Source of the DNA: Roseateles aquatilis
GTDB taxonomy: Bacteria > Pseudomonadota > Gammaproteobacteria > Burkholderiales > Burkholderiaceae_C
DNA: 64,000 bases
Reading direction: 5' to 3'
Assembly: GCF_002205645.1 (NCBI RefSeq)
Contig: NZ_NIOF01000014.1
Span: 1-64,000 of the forward strand
Below are positions 8,134-16,550 of this stretch, piece by piece (the first letter of the stretch is position 1; each line of letters starts with the position of its first letter). The translations under genes were made by a program, and so were the position numbers. The notes under the pieces were generated by a model. It saw only the letters and a list, made by a program, of their open reading frames with translations. It searched no databases and was not told where the DNA came from.

Positions 8134-8517
8134 TCAATCCAGCCACCGGCAGAACGCAACGCGCACAGGCCATCGCAGCCGTGCGTCTCCAGCATCGAAG
8201 AACCAGGTTGGAATCGGCGCCGCCGTCGCGTGCGCGAGCCAGGCCGCCGGCGCTTGTTCTCGCGCTTCGCCCTCGCCGGTGAAGGCATGGGCAACAGGAG
8301 CCGGTGCGATGACACAAGCCGCGCAGGTCTGACAATCGCCGGCGCTGCTGGACAGCGGGCGCGAGACCGCCGCCGTCATCACCGGGCCGGCATGCTGAAT
8401 CTCCGCGACGGAAACGGCAGCATGCGCCACCGTGCCCAGCAGCAGTGACAGGCACAGGCAAAGCGCCGCCGCACCCCACGCGCGGTAGCCACCGGAGGAG
8501 CATTCAAGCGGCCGCAC
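8134..8517 (-). CDS. Small secreted or membrane protein coupled to cusA, unknown function
   Basis: This 127-residue protein has a hydrophobic N-terminal segment ([15 protein letters not shown]) that looks like a signal peptide. The mature part carries a cysteine cluster, DCQTCAACV, and a C-terminal [18 protein letters not shown]. Its start at 8517 lies inside the last codons of cusA (14-bp overlap), so translation is probably coupled. The Cys pattern would suit metal binding, but no named family is recognised with confidence. A competing open frame on the same strand (8126-8503) lacks a signal and reads as a shadow. Confidence 0.55.
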   Translation of the reverse strand: MRPLECSSGGYRAWGAAALCLCLSLLLGTVAHAAVSVAEIQHAGPVMTAAVSRPLSSSAGDCQTCAACVIAPAPVAHAFTGEGEAREQAPAAWLAHATAAPIPTWFFDAGDARLRWPVRVAFCRWLD

Positions 8518-11500
8518 GATGACGCCTCCAGAACATCCACGGCGATGCCTTACGTTCGCGCGACCGGCGCATCAACAGGTAGGCCGCGGGAATGACGAAC
8601 ATCGAGAGCAACGGCGCCGTGACCATCCCGCCCACCATCGGCGCGGCGATGCGTTGCATCACCTCCGAGCCTGTTCCCGTGCCCCACATGATCGGCAGCA
8701 GGCCGGCCAGGATGACGGCCACCGTCATCGCCTTGGGGCGCACGCGCAGCACGGCGCCTTCGCGAATGGCATCCAGCAGATCGGCCTCGCTGGTCTTACC
8801 CTGGTCGGCACGCTCTTGCCAGGCGTTCTTGAGGTACAGCAGCATGATCACGCCGAATTCGGCGGACACGCCGGCCAGCGCGATGAAGCCCACGGCGCCC
8901 GCGATCGACAGGTTGTAGCCCAGCAGATACAGCAGCCAGATGCCGCCCACCAGAGCGAACGGCAGCGCCGCCATGATCAGCAGCGCCTCACCGAACGCGC
9001 CGAAGGTCAGGTACAGCAGCACGAAGATGATGAGCAGCGTGAATGGCACCACCACCTTGAGCTTGGCGGTGGCGCGCTCCAGGAACTCGAACTGGCCCGA
9101 CCAGGAGATCGAGTAGCCCGGCGGCAGCTTCACTTGCTTTTCGACGGCCTGCTGCATGTCCTGCACGGCGGAGCGCAGATCCCGATCCCGGATATCGACA
9201 TACACCCAGCCCGACAGGCGCGCGTTCTCGCTGCGCAGCATCGGCGGCCCGTCGGCGACGCGGATGTCGGCCACATCGGAGAGCACCAGCCGCTGGCCGC
9301 TTCCTGTCAGCACGGGCAGGACGCGCAGCTTTTCCAGCGAATCGCGCATCTCGCGCGGATAGCGCAGGTTGATCGGGAAGCGCTGCAGGCCTTCCACCGT
9401 CTCGCCGATGTTCTCGCCGCCCACGGCGGATGAAACCACCGACTGCACGTCGGCGATGTTCAACCCATAGCGCGCCGCGTCGTCGCGCCGGATGTTCACA
9501 TCCACATAGCGTCCGCCGGTGAGCCGCTCGGCCAGGGCGCTGCTCACGCCCGGCACGTCCTTGAGCGTGCGCTCGATCTCGCCAGTGAGGCGGTCGATGG
9601 TCGCCAGGTCCGTGCCCGCCACCTTGACACCCACCGGACTCTTGATGCCCGTGGCCAGCATGTCGATGCGATTGCGGATCGGCGGCACCCAGATGTTGGA
9701 CAGGCCCGGCACCTTGACGATGCGGTCGAGTTCCTCAACCAGCTTGTCGGTCGTCATGCCGGCGCGCCACTGGTCGCGCGGCTTGAATTGGATCGTCGTC
9801 TCGAACATCTCCAGCGGCGCGGGGTCGGTCGCGCTCTCTGCGCGGCCCGCCTTGCCGTAGACGCTCGCGACCTCCGGCACCGTCTTGATCAGGCGATCGG
9901 TCTGCTGCAGCAACTCGGCCGCTTTCCCTGCCGACAGTCCTGGCAGTGCCGAAGGCATGTACAGCAGGTCGCCTTCGTCCAGCCGCGGCATGAACTCGCC
10001 GCCGATGTGCCGCAGCGGCCACAAGCTGGTAGCCAGCACCACGAGCGCCACCACGAGCGTGAGCTTCGGGGCGCGCAACACCCTGTCGAGCAGCGGCCGG
10101 TAGACCGCGATCAGCAGGCGATTGAGCGGATTGTTCTTCTCGTCGGGGATGCGGCCACGGACCAGGTAGCCCATGAGCACCGGGATCAGGGTCACCGACA
10201 GGCCTGCCGCAGCCGCCATGGCGTAGGTCTTGGTGAACGCCAGCGGGGAGAACAGGCGTCCTTCCTGCGCTTCCAGTGTGAACACAGGCACGAAGGACAG
10301 CGTGATGATCAGCAGCGAGAAAAACAGCGCCGGCCCCACCTCCGCCGCCGATTCGCCGATGACGTGCCATCGGGCCGTCCCTTCAAGCGTCTCGCCAGGG
10401 TGTTCATGGCCCCAATGCTCCAGATGCTTATGGGCGTTCTCGATCATCACCACCGCCGCGTCGACCATCGCACCGATGGCGATCGCGATGCCCCCCAGCG
10501 ACATGATGTTGGCGTTGACGCCCTGGTAGTGCATCACGATGAACGCCGCCAGGATGCCCAGGGGCAGCGAGATGATGGCGACCAGCGCCGAGCGCAGGTG
10601 GAACAGGAAGAGGAAGCAGACCACCGCAACGACGATGAATTCCTCAATCAGCTTGTGCGTGAGGTTCTCCACTGCGCGTTCGATCAGCCCCGAGCGGTCG
10701 TAGACCGGCACGATCTCCACACCTCGCGGCAGGCTGGACGCCAGGCCCTGGAGCTTGCCCTTGACCGCAGCAATGGTCTGCAGCGCGTTCTTTCCCGAGC
10801 GCATCACGATCACGCCGCCGACGGCCTCTCCCTCGCCGTTGAGTTCGCCGATGCCGCGCCGCATTTCCGGACCGATCTGCACCCGCGCTACGTCGCCCAG
10901 ACGCACCGACACGCCGGCGGCTGTCGTCATGAGCGGCACCTTCCTAAAATCTTCCAGGCTCCCCAGGTAGCCCGAGGCGCGCACCATGTACTCGGCCTCG
11001 CCGAGTTCGAGCACCGAGCCGCCCGTCTCCTGGTTCGCGCGCTGGATCGCCTCCACGACCTTGGTGTGCGGGATGCCGTAGGCCGCAAGCTTGTCCGGAT
11101 CGAGCACGATCTGGTACTGGCGCACCATGCCGCCCACGGAAGCGACCTCGGCCACGTCGGGCACGGTCTTCAGCTCGTACTTGAGAAACCAGTCCTGCAG
11201 CGCGCGCAGTTGCGAGATGTCCATCTTGCCGCTGCGGTCGATCAACGCATACTCGTAGATCCAACCGACGCCGGTCGCGTCTGGACCCAATGAGGCTTTG
11301 GCCTGGGCGGGCAATCTCGACTGCACCTGGTTCAGGTATTCGAGCACCCGGGAGCGCGCCCAGTATGGGTCGGTTCCGTCCTCGAACAGCACGTAGACAA
11401 AGGAGTCGCCAAAGAACGAGTAGCCGCGCACCGCCTTGGCCCCCGGCACCGAAAGCATCGTCGTGGTCAGCGGGTACGTGACCTGGTTCTCGACGATGCG

Positions 11501-11674
11501 CGGCGCCTGACCCGGATAGGTGGTGCGGATGATGACCTGCACGTCCGACAGGTCGGGCAGCGCATCCAGCGGTGTGCGTTGCACCGCATAGATGCCCCAG
11601 GCGCTGAGCGCCACGGTGGCCAGCAGCACGAGGAAGCGGTTGGCGATGGACCAGCGGATCAGCTTGGCGATCAT
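8504..11674 (-). CDS. cusA: Cu(I)/Ag(I) RND efflux pump, inner-membrane subunit CusA
   Basis: This 1056-residue HME-RND transporter uses the proton gradient to drive copper and silver out through CusC. The N-terminal helix (residues 1-30) and [18 protein letters not shown] porter start match CusA/SilA. The helix IV proton-relay region reads [23 protein letters not shown], close to the A(I)G(A)MVDAAIVM pattern of monovalent-metal pumps. The porter loops contain [14 protein letters not shown] and a [11 protein letters not shown] segment. Length is normal. The ATG overlaps the cusB stop by 4 bp. The downstream 127-residue gene overlaps its end. Confidence 0.95.
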   Translation of the reverse strand: MIAKLIRWSIANRFLVLLATVALSAWGIYAVQRTPLDALPDLSDVQVIIRTTYPGQAPRIVENQVTYPLTTTMLSVPGAKAVRGYSFFGDSFVYVLFEDGTDPYWARSRVLEYLNQVQSRLPAQAKASLGPDATGVGWIYEYALIDRSGKMDISQLRALQDWFLKYELKTVPDVAEVASVGGMVRQYQIVLDPDKLAAYGIPHTKVVEAIQRANQETGGSVLELGEAEYMVRASGYLGSLEDFRKVPLMTTAAGVSVRLGDVARVQIGPEMRRGIGELNGEGEAVGGVIVMRSGKNALQTIAAVKGKLQGLASSLPRGVEIVPVYDRSGLIERAVENLTHKLIEEFIVVAVVCFLFLFHLRSALVAIISLPLGILAAFIVMHYQGVNANIMSLGGIAIAIGAMVDAAVVMIENAHKHLEHWGHEHPGETLEGTARWHVIGESAAEVGPALFFSLLIITLSFVPVFTLEAQEGRLFSPLAFTKTYAMAAAAGLSVTLIPVLMGYLVRGRIPDEKNNPLNRLLIAVYRPLLDRVLRAPKLTLVVALVVLATSLWPLRHIGGEFMPRLDEGDLLYMPSALPGLSAGKAAELLQQTDRLIKTVPEVASVYGKAGRAESATDPAPLEMFETTIQFKPRDQWRAGMTTDKLVEELDRIVKVPGLSNIWVPPIRNRIDMLATGIKSPVGVKVAGTDLATIDRLTGEIERTLKDVPGVSSALAERLTGGRYVDVNIRRDDAARYGLNIADVQSVVSSAVGGENIGETVEGLQRFPINLRYPREMRDSLEKLRVLPVLTGSGQRLVLSDVADIRVADGPPMLRSENARLSGWVYVDIRDRDLRSAVQDMQQAVEKQVKLPPGYSISWSGQFEFLERATAKLKVVVPFTLLIIFVLLYLTFGAFGEALLIMAALPFALVGGIWLLYLLGYNLSIAGAVGFIALAGVSAEFGVIMLLYLKNAWQERADQGKTSEADLLDAIREGAVLRVRPKAMTVAVILAGLLPIMWGTGTGSEVMQRIAAPMVGGMVTAPLLSMFVIPAAYLLMRRSRERKASPWMFWRRHRAAA

Positions 11675-13308
11675 GGCTTGCCTCCGGCCGCCATCGGCGT
11701 GACGCGAGTGAGTTGCGGCAGGTCGTCCGCGCCCATGAAGAACTCGAAGCTCACGCGGTCGCCGACCTGCACCTTGGGTGCCGAGCCGTCAGGCGGCAGC
11801 TTGAAATCCATCGTCATCGGGCCCCATTTCAGCGTGGGGATCGCACCGTGCGACAGGGTCAGCGCGTCCTTGCCGATGCCGACGACCTTGGCCTCACCGG
11901 AATGCCGCGGCGCGCTGGCGGCCATCGGGACCGGCGGTGAAGCTGCTGCCACCGCCGACGGCGCGCTGTTCAGGCGGGCTTCGACGCCCTTGAGGCTGGC
12001 CTCCGAATCGATCAGGAATTGCGACGACACGACCACGCGCTGGCCGGCCGAGAGGCCGTGCTTGATCTCGGTCTGGCCACCGCTCTCGATACCGGCATCG
12101 ACTTCGGCGGGACGGAAGCGCCCGTTGTCTTCGGCCACGATCACGACCGTGCGTTTGCCGGTCTGGATCACCGCCTCGGTAGGCACGAGCAGCGTCTTGT
12201 CGGGGCGCATGTCCACGAAGTTCATCGTCACGAACATGCCCGGCACCAGCCGGCCGCCCGGGTTGGCAAGCTCCATGCGCGCCTTCAGCGTGCGCGTGCT
12301 CGGGTTCACCTCGGGCAGGATCGCCTGCACCTTGCCATCGAAGCTGCTGCCGGGCGCGGCCGGGCTTCTGGCCTGCACCTTGGCGCCCGGTCGCAGCAGC
12401 GCGGCCTGGCTCTCCGGCACCTCGGCGTTGGCCCATACGGTGGAAAGGCTGTTGATGCGGAACAGCGTCGCACCCGGCGCCACCGTCATGCCTTCGCGCG
12501 CCAGCACTTCGACCGCCACTCCGCCGAGGGGCGCGCTCAGCGTGATGCGCGGCTGGGTCTGGCCGCTGCGCTCGACCAGCGCGATCTGGGCATCGTCCAT
12601 GCCAACCTGACGCATGCGCTGGCGCGCACCGTCCACGAGTCCACCCAGGTCCGTGCCTTTCATGCGCCGTACCGACAGGAACTCTTCCTGCGCAGCAATC
12701 CAGTCCGGGACATAAAGGCTGACCAAGGGCTGCCCTTTGGCAACCGGGTCCAGCGTGGCGCGCACGTGCAGGCGCTCGACATAGCCGGTGGCACGCGCCT
12801 GCACGATCGCCTGGTCGCGCTCGTTGAAAGCGATGCTGCCAACAGCGGACAGCTGCGGCGACAGCGTGCCTTCGGTCACTTCAGCGGTTCGCACGCCGAG
12901 GTTCTGCTGGATGCGCGAGCTGACGGTGACCTTGCCCTGGTCCGCATCGCCGTCGGCGTAGACCGGCGACATCATCATGTCCATGAAGGGTGACTTGCCC
13001 GGCTTGTCGAACTTGTTCGCCGGTACCATGGGATCGTTGTAGTACAGGATCTTCTTGCCATTGGCGGGATCGACGTCGCCGGCCTTGAGGCCGGCCGCGA
13101 TATGCCGCCGCGTGGCGTCCTCGCCCGACTCATTGGCAGGCGCAGCAACAGCGGGAGTCGCCGCTTGCGGCGATGCCATGCCACTGGGATTCGAAGGCGT
13201 GGCCGGCATGTCGGCTCCGTGGCGCATGCCGAGGGTGTAGAGGCCGTAGCCGGCGGCGCCCAGCACGCCGGCGGCGACGAGGGCCATCACGAGGTTTTTG
13301 GTTTTCAT
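11671..13308 (-). CDS. cusB: RND periplasmic adaptor CusB with C-terminal CusF-like domain
   Basis: This 545-residue adaptor links CusA to CusC. It has an N-terminal membrane anchor ([21 protein letters not shown]), then a heavy-metal-binding segment containing [12 protein letters not shown] and PFMDMMMSP (about residues 80-115). Barrel-sandwich, hairpin and beta-barrel domains follow. Unusually, the C-terminal 75 residues form a CusF-like domain with [20 protein letters not shown], so a metallochaperone is fused to the adaptor. The ATG at 13308 follows cusC by 20 bp, and an upstream extension to 13389 overlaps cusC and is rejected. Confidence 0.93.
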   Translation of the reverse strand: MKTKNLVMALVAAGVLGAAGYGLYTLGMRHGADMPATPSNPSGMASPQAATPAVAAPANESGEDATRRHIAAGLKAGDVDPANGKKILYYNDPMVPANKFDKPGKSPFMDMMMSPVYADGDADQGKVTVSSRIQQNLGVRTAEVTEGTLSPQLSAVGSIAFNERDQAIVQARATGYVERLHVRATLDPVAKGQPLVSLYVPDWIAAQEEFLSVRRMKGTDLGGLVDGARQRMRQVGMDDAQIALVERSGQTQPRITLSAPLGGVAVEVLAREGMTVAPGATLFRINSLSTVWANAEVPESQAALLRPGAKVQARSPAAPGSSFDGKVQAILPEVNPSTRTLKARMELANPGGRLVPGMFVTMNFVDMRPDKTLLVPTEAVIQTGKRTVVIVAEDNGRFRPAEVDAGIESGGQTEIKHGLSAGQRVVVSSQFLIDSEASLKGVEARLNSAPSAVAAASPPVPMAASAPRHSGEAKVVGIGKDALTLSHGAIPTLKWGPMTMDFKLPPDGSAPKVQVGDRVSFEFFMGADDLPQLTRVTPMAAGGKP

Positions 13309-13328
13309 GGGAGGTCTCTCGGTTGTGC

Positions 13329-14642
13329 TCAGGGGCGGGGTGCGGCCGTGTCGTGACCAGCCGGCACCAGGTAGTTCAGTTGTGCCCACAGGCGCGCCGC
13401 GCCCATTTCCAGGCGCAAGCGTTCGACGCGCGTGTCAATCTCGGCGCGGCGTGCCTCTAGCACCGCGGTCAAGGTGCCCGCGTTGCCGCGGTAGGCGGCG
13501 ATCGAGGCGCGCGTGCGCTCGGTGGCCAGTGGCAGCAGCGAGCTGTCGTAGCGCGCCAGGCGCTCTCGGTCGCTGCGCCATTCCTGCAGCATCGCCAGTG
13601 CCTCGGCCACATGGGCGCGCGTGGCTTCCTCGCGCTCGGCGCGCTTTTGCTCGACACTGGCGAGCTTGGCGGCCAGCTCGCGGTCCTGGCGGTTTTTCTG
13701 GTCCCACTGCAGCGGGATCGAAACATTGAGCGAGACCATGTTCGAGTAGGCCGGGCCGCGCTGGCTGTACATCAGCTCGACGCTCACATCGGTCTTCTTG
13801 TTGGCTTGCGCGATGTCGGCTTCGGCCTGCGCGACCTCTTCCTGCTTTTGCATCACGGCGATTTCAGGGTGGTGGGCCAACTGGGCTTCCAAATCCTGCG
13901 GGCTCAGGCGAACCATATCCAATGCCGGAACCGAGCCCAGGGGATCGCTTGCGACGGAGCCAATCCAGCGCGCCAGTTGCGTGCGGGCCGTGGCGACCTG
14001 GCGCTCGGCCTGCTCGATGCGGTCGTCGATCTGGGCGACCGCCGAACGGGCGGCGAACACATCGGCTTGCGTGCCGCGCCCGCCCCGGTAGGCGGCATCA
14101 GCGGCGTCGATCTGCAGGCGCGCTTCGTCGCGCTGGGTCACCAGCATGTCGCGCACACGCTCCTGGAAGAGACGGTCCAGCCAGGCCAAGGCGGTGTCGC
14201 GCTGCAGGTTGGCGAGCGCCAGGCTGCGCCCGGCCTCGGCGACTTCGGCCTCGCGCTCGTAGCGCCCGGCACGGGCCTTGAGTTTGTCTTCGCGTGTGAA
14301 CTCCTGCATCACGCCGATGGAGCGCATGGTCATGAAGTCGCGCGTCGGGCTGAACCGATCCGCGCCGTTGACGGGCAGGTTGTTGATGCCGAGCTTGAGG
14401 GTGGGGTCTGGCCGCTGTCCGGCGGCGACCGCCATGTCCCGTGCGGCCGATGCCGTCGCATCCTGGGCCACGAGCGCGCGAGAACGGGTTTGTGCCAGGC
14501 GCAGCGCCTGATCCAGCGTCAGGCCGTCGGCGGCATGGGCTGCACCGGCGCCCATGGCGAATGCCGCAACGATGCCGGCAGCAAGCCTGCGCCATGGCAC
14601 AGCGCCGCCCGGCGTGCGGAAAGAAAAAGAGTCGATGAACAT
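13329..14642 (-). CDS. cusC: Outer-membrane efflux channel CusC-type
   Basis: This 437-residue TolC-family protein has a signal peptide (AAGIVAAFAMGAGAAHA). Two outer-membrane-efflux repeats follow (about residues 40-225 and 230-420), rich in alpha-helical heptads such as QRDTALAWLDRLFQERVRDML. There is no obvious lipobox cysteine after the signal, unlike E. coli CusC. It completes a tripartite copper/silver pump with the cusB and cusA genes that follow at 20 bp and by overlap. The 134-bp gap upstream separates it from the Cys-containing exported protein. Confidence 0.9.
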   Translation of the reverse strand: MFIDSFSFRTPGGAVPWRRLAAGIVAAFAMGAGAAHAADGLTLDQALRLAQTRSRALVAQDATASAARDMAVAAGQRPDPTLKLGINNLPVNGADRFSPTRDFMTMRSIGVMQEFTREDKLKARAGRYEREAEVAEAGRSLALANLQRDTALAWLDRLFQERVRDMLVTQRDEARLQIDAADAAYRGGRGTQADVFAARSAVAQIDDRIEQAERQVATARTQLARWIGSVASDPLGSVPALDMVRLSPQDLEAQLAHHPEIAVMQKQEEVAQAEADIAQANKKTDVSVELMYSQRGPAYSNMVSLNVSIPLQWDQKNRQDRELAAKLASVEQKRAEREEATRAHVAEALAMLQEWRSDRERLARYDSSLLPLATERTRASIAAYRGNAGTLTAVLEARRAEIDTRVERLRLEMGAARLWAQLNYLVPAGHDTAAPRP

Positions 14643-14776
14643 GGGATCTCCAGTTGACGAATGCCATCAGGTCGAATGGAGCTTGGCGGGGGCGAGCGGA
14701 AACTCGCGGACACGCGCAAGCGCGACCGATCGGTCTGGTTCAGCCGGCTCAGGCCGGCCGCACCAGCGTCAGGAGA

Positions 14777-15250
14777 TCAAATGCGAAAACAGCAGTGCAG
14801 GATGGCGTGCGGCGGAGACGCCGCGACGCGCCGGAATATCACGTCGGCCGAAGGCCAGCCATGCCCGAGAGGCTCGGGTTGCACCGGAAGGGTGTAGAGG
14901 GTCGTCAGCAGCGCCGCGGGTACGGTCGGGGCCGACGCATGGTCGGCGCTTTGCTGGCCGAAACGGCAGTGCTCTACGCACAAGTTGGCGGCGTTGTCGT
15001 CGATTTGGTCGCAGCTCGCCATGGCGGCCATGTCTGACGTTGCGACCATGTCGGGCGACACGGCCATCGCAGCACCGGCCTCATCACCGGGCATCGCCGC
15101 GGCCGACGCATTCAGGGCCATCGTCGGAAGCGACTGCGGCATGCCCGACAGTGCGGGGCAGGCGTAGGCAGCGATGGCCAACTGGCCGAAGACCAGCACA
15201 CCGAGCATCAGCCGGCAGACGAATCGCCTGAACATGCGCGTCATCGTCAT
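14777..15250 (-). CDS. Exported Cys/Met-containing protein of the cus operon, unknown function
   Basis: This 157-residue protein has a signal peptide (about residues 12-30, ending AIAAYAC). The mature region is Met/Ala-rich (MPGDEAGAAMAVSPDMVATSDMAAMASC), followed by NLCVEHCRFGQQSADHAS and a C-terminal HAILHCCFRI. The C-x3-C-type and Met sites could bind Cu(I). The start overlaps the stop of the MerR-type regulator (15247-15250), so it is translationally coupled and co-regulated with cusCBA. No family name is recognised. Confidence 0.65.
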   Translation of the reverse strand: MTMTRMFRRFVCRLMLGVLVFGQLAIAAYACPALSGMPQSLPTMALNASAAAMPGDEAGAAMAVSPDMVATSDMAAMASCDQIDDNAANLCVEHCRFGQQSADHASAPTVPAALLTTLYTLPVQPEPLGHGWPSADVIFRRVAASPPHAILHCCFRI

Positions 15251-15768
15251 GCGGCCACCCCATCAGTGCGGTGATAGGCTTCAGCGCCCGGCCGCACGGA
15301 TCTGCGTCGGCCGGCAACGCTTGCCTGCGCAACGAGGCTCGGATCGGCGATGGCCGGATCTAAGTCCTGCTCCCCGGTCAGCGCGGCGATGATCGAACAG
15401 GCCGAACCTTCTGGCGCTTTGGCGCAGCAATCGGCCAGATTTTCCAGCGCCGAGGCCATCGACTGCAGGTCGGCCACGCGCTCCCGGATCTCCGCGATGC
15501 GTTCGCGGGTGATTTCCCGCACGCGCAGCCGATCACGCTTGGTACTCAAGGACATCAGTTCGGCGATGTCCTCCAGCGAGTACCCCAATGCCTGAGCCCG
15601 CTTGATGAAGCGCAGACGACGGACATCGTCCTCCGAATACTGCCGGAAGCCGCCGTCCACGCGATCCGGCGCAGCCAGCAATCCACCGCGCTGGTAATAG
15701 CGCACCGCCTCCACGCCAACGCCTGCCGCGTCGGCGAGTTTGCGTATGGTGAATGCATGGGTCGGCAT
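15247..15768 (-). CDS. MerR-family metal regulator of the cus operon
   Basis: This 173-residue regulator has a MerR winged HTH (residues 6-75, FTIRKLADAAGVGVEAVRYYQR) and a dimerisation helix. A metal loop contains Cys114, Cys115 and Cys124 (ADCCAKAPEGSACSII), then a roughly 40-residue extension without cysteines. The Cys-x8-Cys spacing is MerR-like, but no cysteine occupies the position of MerR Cys82, so the usual three-Cys Hg site is absent. Its place at the head of a cusCBA operon points to Cu(I)/Ag(I). It is the first gene of that operon, 4 bp overlapping the next. Confidence 0.82.
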   Translation of the reverse strand: MPTHAFTIRKLADAAGVGVEAVRYYQRGGLLAAPDRVDGGFRQYSEDDVRRLRFIKRAQALGYSLEDIAELMSLSTKRDRLRVREITRERIAEIRERVADLQSMASALENLADCCAKAPEGSACSIIAALTGEQDLDPAIADPSLVAQASVAGRRRSVRPGAEAYHRTDGVAA

Positions 15769-15831
15769 GGGGAAAAGAATGGCTCAGGCGATCGAACGAC
15801 GAAAAGACTCTATGTCTGTTGTTTGGTACGT

Positions 15832-15861
15832 AGTTTAGGCGGTCTTGCCGGCGCATGTCAA
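15832..15861 (-). promoter_or_regulatory. Probable promoter of the cus operon
   Basis: On the minus strand a TTGACA (15856-15861) is followed after 18 bp by TAAACT (15832-15837). The first gene, a MerR-type regulator, starts 64 bp downstream. MerR-family promoters usually have 19-20 bp spacers and a dyad between the boxes. The 18-bp reading here is slightly short and the dyad is weak, so the exact boxes may be offset by one. Confidence 0.45.
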
Positions 15862-15931
15862 CACAGCCTTCGCCTGCTGCCAGTGCTTGCGCACAGGCGT
15901 CTTGCCCTGCGCCATCGATAGATCTGTTTGA

Positions 15932-16339
15932 CTACGCTTCCCGCTGCGCTGCAGAGACCAGCTCGCCAAGGATGCCGCACTCTTTCGCTTGATGTCCTGC
16001 GGAGCAGCGGGCGCGCAGCGTCGTCAGTTGCCTTTCCAGTGCTTTCAAGCTGGTCAGGCGGGCACGCACCCTCGCAATCTGCTCGTCGACCAGCCGGTTG
16101 ATGTCCGCGCAATCCTCATCCGGACGGGATGTGAAGTTCAGGAGCCGCCTGACATCGGCCAGAGGAATGTCCAAGGCCCGGCAGTGGCGGACAAAGGACA
16201 GTCCATCGATGTGTTCCGTCCCGTATACCCGGTATCCATTGGTCTGCCGAGCTGGCGGCGGCAACACCCCCGTCCTCTCGTAGAACCGGATCGTGTCGGT
16301 GTCCACGCCGGTGGCGTGGCTCAACTCGCCAATTTTCAT
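15932..16339 (-). CDS. pbrR: Lead-responsive MerR-family regulator
   Basis: This 135-residue regulator has a MerR HTH (MKIGELSHATGVDTDTIRFYER) and dimer helix. Metal ligands are at Cys77, Cys112 and Cys121 (DEDCADIN and CSAGHQAKECGIL). That spacing equals the Cys78/113/122 set recalled for PbrR691 and differs from CadR (77/112/119). The ATG at 16339 gives the normal MerR N-terminus; an 11-residue extension is possible but unlikely. It is divergent from pbrA, and its operator is the perfect dyad in the shared 211-bp gap. Pb(II) would trigger DNA untwisting and activate pbrA. Confidence 0.88.
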   Translation of the reverse strand: MKIGELSHATGVDTDTIRFYERTGVLPPPARQTNGYRVYGTEHIDGLSFVRHCRALDIPLADVRRLLNFTSRPDEDCADINRLVDEQIARVRARLTSLKALERQLTTLRARCSAGHQAKECGILGELVSAAQREA

Positions 16340-16381
16340 CGCAGAACACTCACATGTTGTCAGGACATGCATCGTAGCCGC

Positions 16382-16412
16382 TTGACCTTGGAGCTACTCC
16401 AAGGTGTGAAAT
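16382..16412 (+). promoter_or_regulatory. MerR-type pbrA promoter with PbrR operator
   Basis: The -35 TTGACC (16382-16387) and -10 TGAAAT (16407-16412) are separated by 19 bp, the overlong spacer that MerR-family activators correct. A perfect dyad fills the spacer: ACCTTGGAG (16385-16393), centre CTA, CTCCAAGGT (16397-16405). It resembles the recalled PpbrA and PzntA promoters. The pbrA ATG lies 138 bp downstream, so the mRNA has a long leader. Confidence 0.88.
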
Positions 16413-16550
16413 AGCCCTTGTAAATGAAAGCACAAGGGGAACGGCACCTGTCGCAACGCTGTCGGCGTCTGCGCTTTGGCTCTCCTGCGCGGAGACTGGC
16501 AAAGCTGGCCCGTCTCACCACCTGACTCTTGAAGAAGAACGGATCGATCC

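Noticed and set aside
9788..11293. 501-codon plus-strand frame inside cusA
   Set aside because: Antisense shadow of cusA; the translation is rich in His, Arg and Asp repeats without a domain.
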